From assembly GCA_964383905.1 (NCBI GenBank), contig CAYLJO010000009.1:1-54194 (forward strand): 54,194 nt of DNA. Reading direction: 5' to 3'. This DNA comes from CAYLJO01 sp964383905. Its GTDB lineage: Bacteria > Acidobacteriota > Blastocatellia > Pyrinomonadales > Pyrinomonadaceae. Shown in pieces: positions 33,977 through 42,258 of the stretch; positions within the stretch are counted from its first letter, which is position 1, and each line of letters begins with the position of its first letter. Position numbers and translations under genes: made by a program. The notes under the pieces were generated by a model. That model was not told the DNA's origin. It ran no database searches and saw nothing but the letters and a program-made list of their open reading frames with translations.

Positions 33977-35032
33977 ATGAGAATGAAAACACTGCTCTTT
34001 TTGCTCATCTGTGCCTGGTTCGGCGGTCTTACATCAGTTCAAGCACAGGGTCAGGGATCACCGCAAGGTGGATCGGCGGCGCCCTCGGGAACGTCGTCGT
34101 CCTCTTCTTCGTTCGGCGATCAGGGGATCAGAAATTACTTGCTCGGCCCGGGTGACGTCTTGGAGGTAAGGGTCTGGGGACAACCGGATTTGAGCGGCAC
34201 GGCGGAAGTTGAAAGCGACGGAAACATCACCGCATTTCATTTCATCGACAAGCCAATTCGCGCCCAGTGCCGTACCGAGAAGGAGGTGGCAAAAGACGTC
34301 ACGGCAGCATACCGTAAATATATGAAGGATCCGCAGGTCAGCGTGCGCGTCACAGAGCGGAAGAGCCATCCTCCGGCGACGGTTTTCGGTGCCGTTTATG
34401 CCCCCGCCCGCTTCGAGATGAAACGCCGCGTGCGGCTCAATGAATTGATCGCCAGCGTCGGCGGCATCACCGAGCGAGCCAACGGCAATATTCAGATACT
34501 GCACACAGAACGTGTCATGTGCCCGGAGCCTGGCGAAGTGGTTGAGCCAGACACTGCGAGCGATGGTTACCTGAAAATTCCTTTTAAAGTTTATCGAGTC
34601 TCAGACCTCCTGACCGGAAAGGAAGAAGCCAACCCCTATATTCGCCCGGGGGATATCGTCAGGGTGATGGAGGCGGAGCCTGTTTATATCACCGGCAATG
34701 TTGTGAGTCCTAACTCTCTATATCTGAGAGACGGGTTAACGCTCAGTCGTGCTTTAGCGATGGTGGGTGGGGTGAGGAAGGAAGGTAAAGCGAACAGTGT
34801 GCACATCATCCGGCAGAAGCCCGGCTCGCCAGAACAGGAAGTTGTCACAGTAGATTACGCGGCAATCAAAAAAGGGCATAGCAAAGATGTGCCTCTCAAG
34901 GCCTACGATGTGATCGAGGTGCCAGAGGCTAGCCGTGTATCTCCGCAGCGCTTGGGGGATACGGTTACCAACATGCTGACAGGCACCGTTAGTACTTTGG
35001 GACAGGTACTCCCATACAGAATCCTTTACTAA
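33977..35032 (+). CDS. SLBB-domain polysaccharide export protein (Wza-like)
   Basis: The 351-residue periplasmic/outer-membrane protein has a signal peptide (KTLLFLLICAWFGGLTSVQAQ), a serine-rich linker, and a Poly_export domain (YLLGPGDVLEVRVWGQPDLS ... VESDGNI). Two SLBB-type modules follow (VFGAVYAPARFEM..., VYITGNVVSPNSLYL...LSRALAMVGGV). ATG 33977 with GAGG 9 bases upstream is used. The usual partners (Wzc kinase, glycosyltransferases) are not adjacent, so it is an orphan export gene. A strong hairpin terminator follows. Confidence 0.85.
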   Translation: MRMKTLLFLLICAWFGGLTSVQAQGQGSPQGGSAAPSGTSSSSSSFGDQGIRNYLLGPGDVLEVRVWGQPDLSGTAEVESDGNITAFHFIDKPIRAQCRTEKEVAKDVTAAYRKYMKDPQVSVRVTERKSHPPATVFGAVYAPARFEMKRRVRLNELIASVGGITERANGNIQILHTERVMCPEPGEVVEPDTASDGYLKIPFKVYRVSDLLTGKEEANPYIRPGDIVRVMEAEPVYITGNVVSPNSLYLRDGLTLSRALAMVGGVRKEGKANSVHIIRQKPGSPEQEVVTVDYAAIKKGHSKDVPLKAYDVIEVPEASRVSPQRLGDTVTNMLTGTVSTLGQVLPYRILY

Positions 35033-35049
35033 ATTGGTTTCCATGCTGA

Positions 35050-35088
35050 GATAAGAGGGGGTTGGCCACACGCCAACCCCCTCTTATC
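35050..35088 (+). terminator. Terminator after the SLBB gene
   Basis: A perfect 17-bp stem, GATAAGAGGGGGTTGGC (35050-35066) and its complement (35072-35088), flanks a CACAC loop. It begins 18 bases after the stop codon. The T-run is short (TT), but the stem is very stable. Confidence 0.7.
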
Positions 35089-35184
35089 TTGGACCGCAGG
35101 CTGCGCGGGTCACATCGCCGTTGTGGCTTATGTTGTGATAAATTATTAGGATAATTAATACCGGAATAGTTAGGAGACCGCACG

Positions 35185-35499
35185 ATGAGTCGAAGACCGA
35201 CGATCACAGGAGGCCGCAACAAGAGTCGCCGTGTGACATATACGTGGATCGCCGCGATGGCTGCGGCGGTCATCGCGCTGCTTTACTGGGAACAGACGGC
35301 ATTGCTCTACGTGCTCGCCACACTTGGCGTAACGGCTTTGCTTGTCGTGGTTGCGGTAGCAGACCTGAGCGGTAAGCAAAAAGCTTCGGATGGGCCTCCG
35401 GCGCCTGCCGACGATTCAGCCGCAATCGGGAGTGGCCTCGCTTCAAACGCGCCGCCCGCCGCAGCCTCTTCTGCAAGAGCCAGGGCCAAGCGCCTGTGA
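35185..35499 (+). CDS. Small membrane protein, unknown
   Basis: The 104-residue protein has a basic N-terminus and two hydrophobic segments (TWIAAMAAAVIALLYW and ALLYVLATLGVTALLVVVAVA). A disordered Ala/Pro/Ser-rich tail ends in ARARAKRL. AGGAG lies 8 bases before the ATG at 35185. No family recognised. Confidence 0.65.
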   Translation: MSRRPTITGGRNKSRRVTYTWIAAMAAAVIALLYWEQTALLYVLATLGVTALLVVVAVADLSGKQKASDGPPAPADDSAAIGSGLASNAPPAAASSARARAKRL

Positions 35500-35524
35500 A
35501 GCAGCTAGGCAGTAGGGTGGGCTT

Positions 35525-35680
35525 TCACGCGCGGCTCTTAGCTGTGAAGCGATTTTTGTCTGTCAGAGTGAGCCGTGAGCCGTATTCGCGCTCAAGCGCC
35601 CGTGGGTCGCCACGGTGCTCTAGGAGAAACACGACCGCCGCTGCGGCAAGTGCGATTAAAATCATCAGTACTAAATACAT
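35525..35680 (-). CDS. Short single-pass membrane protein (51 aa)
   Basis: The 51-residue ORF from ATG 35680 has one clear N-terminal transmembrane helix (YLVLMILIALAAAAVVFLL) and a charged tail (EHRGDPRALEREYGSR). AGGGAA lies about 7 bases upstream on the minus strand. It converges on the gene at 35185-35499. Many bacteria have such short membrane proteins without assigned function. Confidence 0.5.
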   Translation of the reverse strand: MYLVLMILIALAAAAVVFLLEHRGDPRALEREYGSRLTLTDKNRFTAKSRA

Positions 35681-35847
35681 CGCTGTTTCCCTAACTATCT
35701 TGCCGCAGATAGAGACGCGGCGCCAGACGCTCTTTGCAACAGGCAATCCATATGCCGCATCTAAGCGCTGCATTTAACGATTAACGGTCGGTGGGACTGT
35801 GGCGGTTTAGTCACTACGGCGCGTGAACGCCACTGTCAAAGATTAAT

Positions 35848-35924
35848 GATGGGTGCCGCCGGGATGAGTGATGAATAAAAGCTGTACAGCTCTTGGCTTT
35901 TCGTTCATCCCTGCGGCACCCGTC
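35848..35924. repeat. Imperfect hairpin with nested palindrome before the second kinase gene
   Basis: The 20-base arm at 35848-35867 matches the inverted arm at 35905-35924 at 18 of 20 positions (core GGGTGCCGC). The enclosed segment contains the perfect 12-bp palindrome AGCTGTACAGCT at 35880-35891 and a further weaker AAAAGC/GCTTTT pairing. The structure ends 10 bases before the ATG of the histidine kinase, so it may affect its expression or be a small foldback element. Confidence 0.5.
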
Positions 35925-35934
35925 ATTTAGCTCT

Positions 35935-37608
35935 ATGCGTCCTCTCAAACTTCATACAAAAACTACGGTGCTTGCTTCGGCGATTACCGTCGCTGTACTC
36001 ACCGCCGCGCTCGCGCTCGTCAGCCAGCGGGTTGTCGATATCGTGAATAGGGAGCAACGGGCACGCGCCGAACTTCAGGCGATCAATCTCGCCGAACAGA
36101 TCAACCACATCCCGGTTCCGCGCGACCCGCAAACGCTGGCGCAGGCGGCGACAATTGTGCGTGGCTCAGGGCAAAATATTGCGGCGGTGCGCATCTATGA
36201 ACGCGTCGGCGGAAAGTTTGTGCTCACAGCCGCCGCCGCCGATAGTGGTCTCGCTAATAATAATATTCCAGACGATACCATTGCTGCCTTGCGTAGCGGC
36301 CTTCCGTCCACCGTCATCAGACCGCTACCTAAAGGCACTAGCGCCTCGCTTTATAGCGTCTTTACGCCCATTACAGAACTGGAGCCAGAGCAGAAGCAGA
36401 GGCGAATCAGCGGCGCGGTCGAGATCACAGAGCGTCTTGAAGCCGGGCCATTAATCGTTGCGCTCGAACGCACGGGGATCTGGATGATATTGGCGGCCGT
36501 CTCGCTTATCACGCTCGCGACCTATCTCTTATTTCGCCAACTAGTCTATCGCCCGATTGAGCGGCTGCTATTGGCAATGTCACGCGCCGAAGCGGGCGAT
36601 CTTCTGGTCGAAGCTCCGTTGCGCGCGCCCGATGAACTTGGCCTTCTCTCGCGTGGATTCAATCGCATGATCGGGCGCATACGCCTGATGACTGAAGAGC
36701 TTGAGGGACAGCGGCGTGATTTGCAAAAACGCGTTCAAGACGCAACGGCCGAGCTCGCACAGCGCAATCAGCAGCTTGAAGAAACTAATCGTGAGCTTTC
36801 ACAAACGACGCTTCGCTTAACAGAACTGGAACGCCTCGCCGCTGCCGGACAAACCGCCGCGCAATTTGCACACGAAGTCGGCACGCCGCTCAATTTAATC
36901 AGCGGCCACGTGCAGTTGCTCCGCTCGCGCCTCGCCGGAGACCAGAATGCCGGATCTCGGCTCAACACCATCAGCGCGCAGATCGAGCGCATCGAGCGCA
37001 TCGTGCGCTCGATGCTGGATCGCACCCGGCCCGTTGCGCCCGCGCTCGCGCCGCTCGATCTCAATGCACTACTTCTCCGCATCTTCGACGCCACCGCGCC
37101 TGCGCTCGACGCCCGTGGGGTGCGTCTTGCAACAGAATTGGCCGCCACGTTGCCGCCTGTCGCCGGCGATGCGGATCGTTTACAGCAGGTCTTCATAAAT
37201 CTTATTAATAACGCGCTTGATGCGATGCCGGAAGGTGGGAGTTTGCGCGTTCGTACCGGCGTTAACTTCACGGACAACGCAGGAGATCACGTGCTGACAG
37301 GTGGTGGGACAGAGGCTGCTCAAGCGTCGGATGTATTTGTCGAGTTCGCAGACACTGGTGTCGGCGTGCCGGAAGAACTGCGCACGCGCATCTTCGACCC
37401 GTTCTACACGACGAAGGTCGTTGGACACGGCACGGGACTGGGCTTGGTCGTCGTGCGACAGGTCGTACGCGAGCATGGTGGCGATATTGAGGTTGAAAGC
37501 GTACCGGGGCAGGGTGCGCGTTTCTGCATTAGATTCCCCGCCATGTCTCATGCCGGGAGTGCCTATAAGAAGGAGAGTCCTGTGGCGGAACTTCATACTG
37601 CTGATTAA
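35935..37608 (+). CDS. Membrane sensor histidine kinase
   Basis: The 557-residue kinase has an N-terminal membrane helix (TTVLASAITVAVLTAALALV), a periplasmic region of about 150 residues and a second helix (MILAAVSLITLATYLLF). A HAMP domain and coiled linker lead to a HisKA domain with H313 (AQFAHEVGTPLNLI). The ATPase domain has N-box NLINNALDAM, G1 FADTGVGVPEE and G2 GHGTGLGL. ATG 35935 is chosen at the membrane helix; no good ribosome site is visible, the hairpin ends just before it, and an upstream TTG frame is unlikely. The paired regulator follows 175 bases downstream. Confidence 0.88.
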   Translation: MRPLKLHTKTTVLASAITVAVLTAALALVSQRVVDIVNREQRARAELQAINLAEQINHIPVPRDPQTLAQAATIVRGSGQNIAAVRIYERVGGKFVLTAAAADSGLANNNIPDDTIAALRSGLPSTVIRPLPKGTSASLYSVFTPITELEPEQKQRRISGAVEITERLEAGPLIVALERTGIWMILAAVSLITLATYLLFRQLVYRPIERLLLAMSRAEAGDLLVEAPLRAPDELGLLSRGFNRMIGRIRLMTEELEGQRRDLQKRVQDATAELAQRNQQLEETNRELSQTTLRLTELERLAAAGQTAAQFAHEVGTPLNLISGHVQLLRSRLAGDQNAGSRLNTISAQIERIERIVRSMLDRTRPVAPALAPLDLNALLLRIFDATAPALDARGVRLATELAATLPPVAGDADRLQQVFINLINNALDAMPEGGSLRVRTGVNFTDNAGDHVLTGGGTEAAQASDVFVEFADTGVGVPEELRTRIFDPFYTTKVVGHGTGLGLVVVRQVVREHGGDIEVESVPGQGARFCIRFPAMSHAGSAYKKESPVAELHTAD

Positions 37609-37783
37609 AGCATCGGACTCAAAGTTGCAGCGGATTGCAGGAGAAAGAAGAGCGAAGGCGGCCGCGACGCGCAATCCGGTACTTATCCAGTACGCGCCGT
37701 TGCGGCATAGAACTTTTTACTTCGCAGAGCTGCAGCGTTTAAAAATTTTTCGATACAGTGACATTTCTGGCAGGTTTTAACAG

Positions 37784-39160
37784 ATGAAACGCATTCTTGT
37801 AGTCGATGATGACAGGGCATCGTGTGAACTCTTACGGGAGATCTTCGCCGAGCAGGGATGGAGTACGGAAACTGCCCAGACTCCAGCGCGGGCTAAAGAA
37901 TTGGCCGGAAGTGAGAAGTTCGATCTCCTTGTCAGCGACGTCAACCTCGAGGCCGAAGAGTCCGGGTTAGACTTGCTGCGGCGGTTGCGCGATGAGTGTC
38001 CCGTAATTCTCATCACGGGTTTCGGCACGCTCGATGCCGCAGTGCAAGCAACACGCGAAGGGGCTTGGGATTTTATTTCGAAACCATTCCAGGTTGATGA
38101 GGTGGTGGCGGCCGCGCGAAGGGCACTTGGAAGGGCGCATAAGGCAGACAATGCGAGTGACAGTTCAGCACCAGAAGTGCTGACGGCACGTTATGAGGAT
38201 GCCGGGCTCGTCGGTCGTTCACCCGCAATGATTGAACTCTATAAAGAGATAGCCTACGTTGCCCCGTCGCGTAAGACCGTATTAGTAATGGGAGAATCAG
38301 GTACTGGAAAAGAATTGGTTGCGCGGGCCATTCATCACATCAGTCCCCGCGCGTCACACCCATTCATTGCCGTCAACTGCGGGGCTTTTACAGAAACACT
38401 ACTCGAAGCCGAGCTGTTCGGGCATGTGCGCGGTTCATTCACCGGCGCGACCGCAGATCGCAAAGGTTTATGGGAAGAGGCTGAAGGTGGAACCCTCTTC
38501 CTCGATGAAGTAGGCGAGACTAGTCCCGCCATGCAGGTCAAGCTGTTACGGGCTCTACAGGAGGGAGAAATTCGGCGCGTTGGGGCCTCGCGTACAGTGC
38601 GTGTCAATGCTCGCGTTGTAGCGGCAACAAATCGTGACCTCGAACAGCAAGTTAAAGCCGGCCAATTTCGCGAGGATCTCTTTTATCGCCTCAGTGTGGT
38701 GACCTTGCAGGTGCCGCCGCTCAGGGAACGTCGGAGCGATATCCCCCTACTCGCCGAACGCTTCCTGCGCGTTGCGTCCGAAGATGCAGGTCGGCGGTTG
38801 CATTTCTCTGAAACTGCGCTCTCACTGCTTGTCGCCTATGATTGGCCGGGCAATGTGCGTGAGCTGGAAAACACTGTTGAGCGGGCTGCGTTGCGTGCGC
38901 GCGGCACTGAAGTCGTGGCTGAGGACTTGCCAGGGAAAATGCAAGCAGGCGAATCTCGTGCACGCGCTGCCTCACGCTCAACGCTCCAGAGCTTATTCGC
39001 TGATTTGCCCTCATTGGATGAACTCGAACGACGTTATCTTACTTTTGTGCTTGAATCTGTCGGCGGAAACAGAACACGCGCTGCTGAAGTTTTACGCATC
39101 GATCGCCGCACCCTTTATCGTATGGCCGAACGTTTCGGCATCAAGCTTGATGGAGAATGA
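37784..39160 (+). CDS. Sigma-54-dependent response regulator with GSFTGA variant
   Basis: The 458-residue NtrC-type regulator has a receiver with D52 (LLVSDVNLEAEESG) and an AAA+ domain with Walker A GESGTGKE and Walker B GTLFLDEVGE. The C-terminal Fis-type HTH is NRTRAAEVLRIDRRTLYRMAERF. The sigma-54-binding loop reads GSFTGA instead of GAFTGA, a substitution found in some active activators but one that can weaken sigma-54 contact. It follows the histidine kinase on the same strand. Target promoters are unknown; no convincing -24/-12 site was found in the window. Confidence 0.9.
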   Translation: MKRILVVDDDRASCELLREIFAEQGWSTETAQTPARAKELAGSEKFDLLVSDVNLEAEESGLDLLRRLRDECPVILITGFGTLDAAVQATREGAWDFISKPFQVDEVVAAARRALGRAHKADNASDSSAPEVLTARYEDAGLVGRSPAMIELYKEIAYVAPSRKTVLVMGESGTGKELVARAIHHISPRASHPFIAVNCGAFTETLLEAELFGHVRGSFTGATADRKGLWEEAEGGTLFLDEVGETSPAMQVKLLRALQEGEIRRVGASRTVRVNARVVAATNRDLEQQVKAGQFREDLFYRLSVVTLQVPPLRERRSDIPLLAERFLRVASEDAGRRLHFSETALSLLVAYDWPGNVRELENTVERAALRARGTEVVAEDLPGKMQAGESRARAASRSTLQSLFADLPSLDELERRYLTFVLESVGGNRTRAAEVLRIDRRTLYRMAERFGIKLDGE

Positions 39161-39231
39161 GAAAGTATATGTCGTTGGTTTATTTGCCCGATTAAATGCG
39201 CAAATGAACCAGCCGCTTTTATCTATCCGCG

Positions 39232-39810
39232 TCAGGGTGATTGGGGCTCGTCGGCTGATGTTGCTTCAGGTTCTGTCACGGGTTTTTCCTCCCCCTGATG
39301 TATATTTAGGTTATCGAGGCTTTTGTTTAGCGCGGCGAGTTGTCTGGTGGTCAGGGCGGCGGACGTTCCACGCTGAATAGTGCGTTCCGCCGTTTCCAGA
39401 TCTTTGAGGGCTGCCCGCAATGAGGTTTGAACTTCATCCTCGCTAGTTCTCGCGCGGAGGGCGCGATTGATAGAAGCCTCAGCCTGATTCAACGCACGCA
39501 ATGCCTGTTCACGTCGATCGCGTCGCGGCGTCTTGAGGTAGGTAATAGCTTCGGCAATGCGGTCACCGGCGGCTTCGACATTCTCATCACGTACGGGCAG
39601 ATCAGGCGCAAGAGCCACGGGCGCGGCGCCGGGTGGAAGGGCCGATGAACGGTTTGCGTCTGTTGTCACCAGTTCTTCTACCGGGTGTGAGGCGCATGAG
39701 GAAAGTCCAACGACGAATATGATGCTGAAAAGCAGCGCGGGGGCGCGATAAGACGTTCGGCTGCGATTCACCCGTTGCGCAGGACGGTGGATGCTTATTA
39801 CGATTTTCAT
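39232..39810 (-). CDS. Lipoprotein with helical domain, unknown
   Basis: The 192-residue protein has a basic N-terminus, a hydrophobic stretch (ALLFSIIFVVGLSSC) ending in a lipobox-like LSSC, then Pro/Ala-rich linker and a helical domain (AGDRIAEAITYLKTPRRDRREQALRALNQAEASI) related in pattern to short-repeat helical bundles. It is predicted to be membrane-anchored and periplasmic. It converges on the sigma-54 regulator. No family recognised. Confidence 0.65.
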   Translation of the reverse strand: MKIVISIHRPAQRVNRSRTSYRAPALLFSIIFVVGLSSCASHPVEELVTTDANRSSALPPGAAPVALAPDLPVRDENVEAAGDRIAEAITYLKTPRRDRREQALRALNQAEASINRALRARTSEDEVQTSLRAALKDLETAERTIQRGTSAALTTRQLAALNKSLDNLNIHQGEEKPVTEPEATSADEPQSP

Positions 39811-39916
39811 GATGTGCTTCCCCTCTGCATGAACGCCATTAAAAGTTACTGCCGTGAGGTGTCTTAAATCAACCCCGCGGCAGTTACCCGCTTTGGATTA
39901 GCCGGCGCTGATGCGA

Positions 39917-39961
39917 AAAGAAGGATGCGACTACCTCCTCATTATAGTCGCATCCTTCTTT
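39917..39961 (-). terminator. Rho-independent terminator
   Basis: A perfect 17-bp stem, AAAGAAGGATGCGACTA (39917-39933) and its complement (39945-39961), has an 11-base loop. Read leftward it ends in TTCTTTTC, which suits the small secreted-protein gene at 40115-40333, whose stop lies about 150 bases away. Confidence 0.65.
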
Positions 39962-40114
39962 AGCACGCAGACAACCCGTTTTGGGACGAGCCGTCTGCGC
40001 TACCCGCTTGTACCCTCTTAGGTCGTCTATAAATAACGTTGGAACGGTGCAAATCTAAAAACTGATGGTCAAAAGCTAATGACGCGTAACCTTGGAGCTT
40101 ACGCGCACGCCAGC

Positions 40115-40333
40115 TTACCGATGCGCATTGCCGCCTGCGCTGCCACTGTTCGCATTACCGCCGCTCTTCTTGTGGCCCTTCCTGTGACCCCTCTTTTTAT
40201 CTCTCGATTTCCCTGTGGTCGTGCTCATGGTATTGCTGGTTGTGGTGTTGCTATTCGTGTTTTGCGCAAAAGCGAGACTGCCAAAGCTCAGAACGAAAAC
40301 CAGGGCTATTGCAATTCCGAATTTCTTGCTCAC
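40115..40333 (-). CDS. Small secreted basic protein, unknown
   Basis: The 72-residue protein has a clear signal peptide (KKFGIAIALVFVLSFGSLAFA-Q). A Thr/Asn/Ser-rich stretch and a Lys/His/Arg-rich segment (KSRDKKRGHRKGHKK) follow, ending in Gly/Asn repeats. The start is GTG 40333, because AGGAGA lies 7 bases upstream; an in-frame ATG at 40366 is less likely. The mature protein is probably disordered and highly basic. Confidence 0.6.
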   Translation of the reverse strand: MSKKFGIAIALVFVLSFGSLAFAQNTNSNTTTSNTMSTTTGKSRDKKRGHRKGHKKSGGNANSGSAGGNAHR

Positions 40334-40391
40334 GTGTGATTCTCCTTCTAATATGCGCCGCTTCAAACGACGAGTTTGATTATGAGCAAAA

Positions 40392-40733
40392 GTGTTTGGT
40401 CAAAGCGATAAGAAATCATTCGCGGAAGCTCTCCACGCGTCAGCAAAATCGGCCTTCGCTTATGCAAACTCGCTGGGCAATGTTCGTGCCACCGCCTCGC
40501 TCTGGACGGGTATCTTAATTTACGCCATTTTTCGTCGCCTTCTTGATCTTGTGTCGCGCGCGGCTGTGGCAGTTGTGCGGTCCGAGCAAAGCTGCCACAG
40601 GAGAAGAGAGAAATCATTTGACGTATCTCATCAGCGGTGCCGGGGCGAGGAAAGAGAGCAGTTACGCGAAGAGGGGCGCTTCATAACTATTAAATGGCTC
40701 AAAACACACAAGGCTTTCAACCAGTTACTTTAA
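40392..40733 (+). CDS. Doubtful small protein with one hydrophobic segment
   Basis: This 113-codon frame from GTG 40392 has a credible N-terminal part (KSFAEALHASAKSAFAYANSL, LWTGILIYAIFRRLLDLV), but the second half is Arg/Glu-rich and random-looking. No ribosome site is visible. It is divergent from the secreted basic protein. A frameshifted or spurious frame is a serious alternative. Confidence 0.25.
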   Translation: MFGQSDKKSFAEALHASAKSAFAYANSLGNVRATASLWTGILIYAIFRRLLDLVSRAAVAVVRSEQSCHRRREKSFDVSHQRCRGEEREQLREEGRFITIKWLKTHKAFNQLL

Positions 40734-41330
40734 CCCGACGGGCCTCAAGTTCACGATGGTTTTCGCAAAAAATTAAATTTATGCCGACCCATAATTGTAA
40801 GCGCTCAGAAACTTGCCCCGTCATAAAGTGGAACCGCGCAGTTGAATCTTTAGCGCGACTCATGCATAATCTCGGTTGCGTTCACCTCCCCGGTGAGCGA
40901 AGTGGTCGCGAGGGGTGAGGACTCGTGGCCTTAGGGTGGGGGCTGTGGGAGGCCCCCGCCCGCTTCTTATCAAGTTCTATCACCCCCTTTCAGCCGCTCT
41001 GATCAATACTTCATCACAGACTCGCACAGAATTCGGCCGCCGTGAGGACTCGTCCAAACTTCGCAGCTTGGGCGGATGAAGTGAGCGCCTGAGATAGCAT
41101 CCGGCAAACGCTCTTACACGATCAAGCGCCCTCATGCTCAAAGGCCTTCGGCTTTCAATGCTCGAAATGATAAGGCACGAGCATTAAGAACGAATCTCTT
41201 TATGAATGTAGATTGGGGAGCAACGCATGCTGGATGCGCGGCCAGAGGCGGCGGCGAGAAGTATCCCACTTCTCGCCGCTATTCATTTCCGGCGGGTAGA
41301 ATGTGTGACCGGGCGAAAAAAGATGCTGAT
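40734..41330. other. Intergenic region with two hairpins
   Basis: No credible gene is seen. A G/C-rich hairpin at 40934-40961 (GGGTGGGGGC with GCCCCCGCCC) and a perfect 12-bp stem at 41251-41279 (GCGGCGAGAAGT, loop ATCCC) are terminator-like. The latter lies about 50 bases past the stop of the minus-strand zinc-ribbon gene. Confidence 0.45.
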
Positions 41331-41708
41331 CTAGAGGCTTGTGCTGTCTGAAGCGCGAGCCGCAAGAAAGCATGAGCGGCAATACACCGGGCGGCCTTGA
41401 GATGGATAGAACGGCACAGTGGTTTGTTGCCCGCACTGTGCGCATTGGACAGAGACTTCGATCCGTTGGCGAACGCCGGAAGATTGCGCGGCGGTAATCG
41501 CAGCGAGGCGTTCATTCTTGGCTTGCTTGCAGGGCTTGCACCGCTTGGGCTCGTTTTTCAGACCCTTGTCATGAAAAAAGACCTGCTCGCCGGCAGTCCA
41601 GATGAAATCCTCTCCGCAGTCAACGCATTTGATCGTACGATCCTCGAACTCCATTTCAGCGTGACCCCACTTCCCATTAGATCCGCTTGTAACCTCTGTT
41701 TGTGACAT
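41331..41708 (-). CDS. Zinc-ribbon protein with two metal sites
   Basis: The 125-residue protein has two cysteine sets. The first is C28-x2-C31 and C57-x2-C60 in a domain containing DFIWTAGEQVFFHDKGLKNEPKRC, the pattern of the probable zinc-ribbon domain family (zf-trcl-like). The second is C89-x2-C92 and C110-x2-C113 in a CxxC..CxxC motif (CAQCGQQTTVPF...RPVYCRSCF). ATG 41708 with GGGAG 8 bases upstream is used instead of the earlier ATG. Such proteins occur widely in soil bacteria; function unknown. Confidence 0.75.
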   Translation of the reverse strand: MSQTEVTSGSNGKWGHAEMEFEDRTIKCVDCGEDFIWTAGEQVFFHDKGLKNEPKRCKPCKQAKNERLAAITAAQSSGVRQRIEVSVQCAQCGQQTTVPFYPSQGRPVYCRSCFLAARASDSTSL

Positions 41709-42258
41709 GTGATGATCTCCCACAAATATGCTCTTCCTGCGTCGAGCCGGGCTAATAATGGTGGCCGCATGATGAGCCACTAATTTGTTAATGCAGGCTA
41801 GCGAGGAAACCGCACAGGTTTAGATTCGCGGTTAAACTTTTCGCGGTTGCGCTTCTTGCGCGAACGCTGTTTCAATGCGCTTCTTTCGCCGTGTTTTTGA
41901 AGATAGAAGGCTGCTTTTCGGCATCGGTAATAATCTATACAACCCGAATCCGTAATTCGATATGCCGTAAAGTAGCTACATCCGGCCAGCAATCACCGGT
42001 ATCGACTGCTGGCGGGCTCTGCGACCTTCCCTAGGCCATTCGCCCGGGCTTTATGACCAGAAGCTACAGCCATGTTGCATGCAAAGTATATCTATGTCGA
42101 AATTGTGTCAAGTCCTAAACGGGGTTTTGTCATGGGTCGTCTTTATCAGGAAATTGAAAGGTTGTTTTCGGGACATCTTGACAGAGGGAGCGCGCCGTGC
42201 CAGCATCCGCCCACCTTCGCTCAATGAAATTTAATGAAAAACCAGAGAAATCTCGGAT
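41709..42258. other. Intergenic region before purD
   Basis: A minus-strand frame of 64 codons (41798-41992, Lys/Arg-rich end) and a 31-codon plus frame near 42134 are open, but neither has supporting signals. TTGACA near 42169 has no clear -10 partner. The purD promoter should lie here. Confidence 0.4.

Noticed and set aside
37609..37783. Sigma-54 promoter before the second regulator (TGGCAGG near 37768)
   Set aside because: The GG and GC dinucleotides do not have the required 10-base spacing.
40694..40918. 74-codon plus-strand frame beginning MAQNTQGF
   Set aside because: No ribosome site and no motif; the C-terminal half runs into GC-rich intergenic sequence.
41798..41992. 64-codon minus-strand frame with Lys/Arg-rich end, considered as a ribosomal S21-like protein
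   Set aside because: The basic tail is superficially similar only; the conserved S21 core is absent and no ribosome site is seen.
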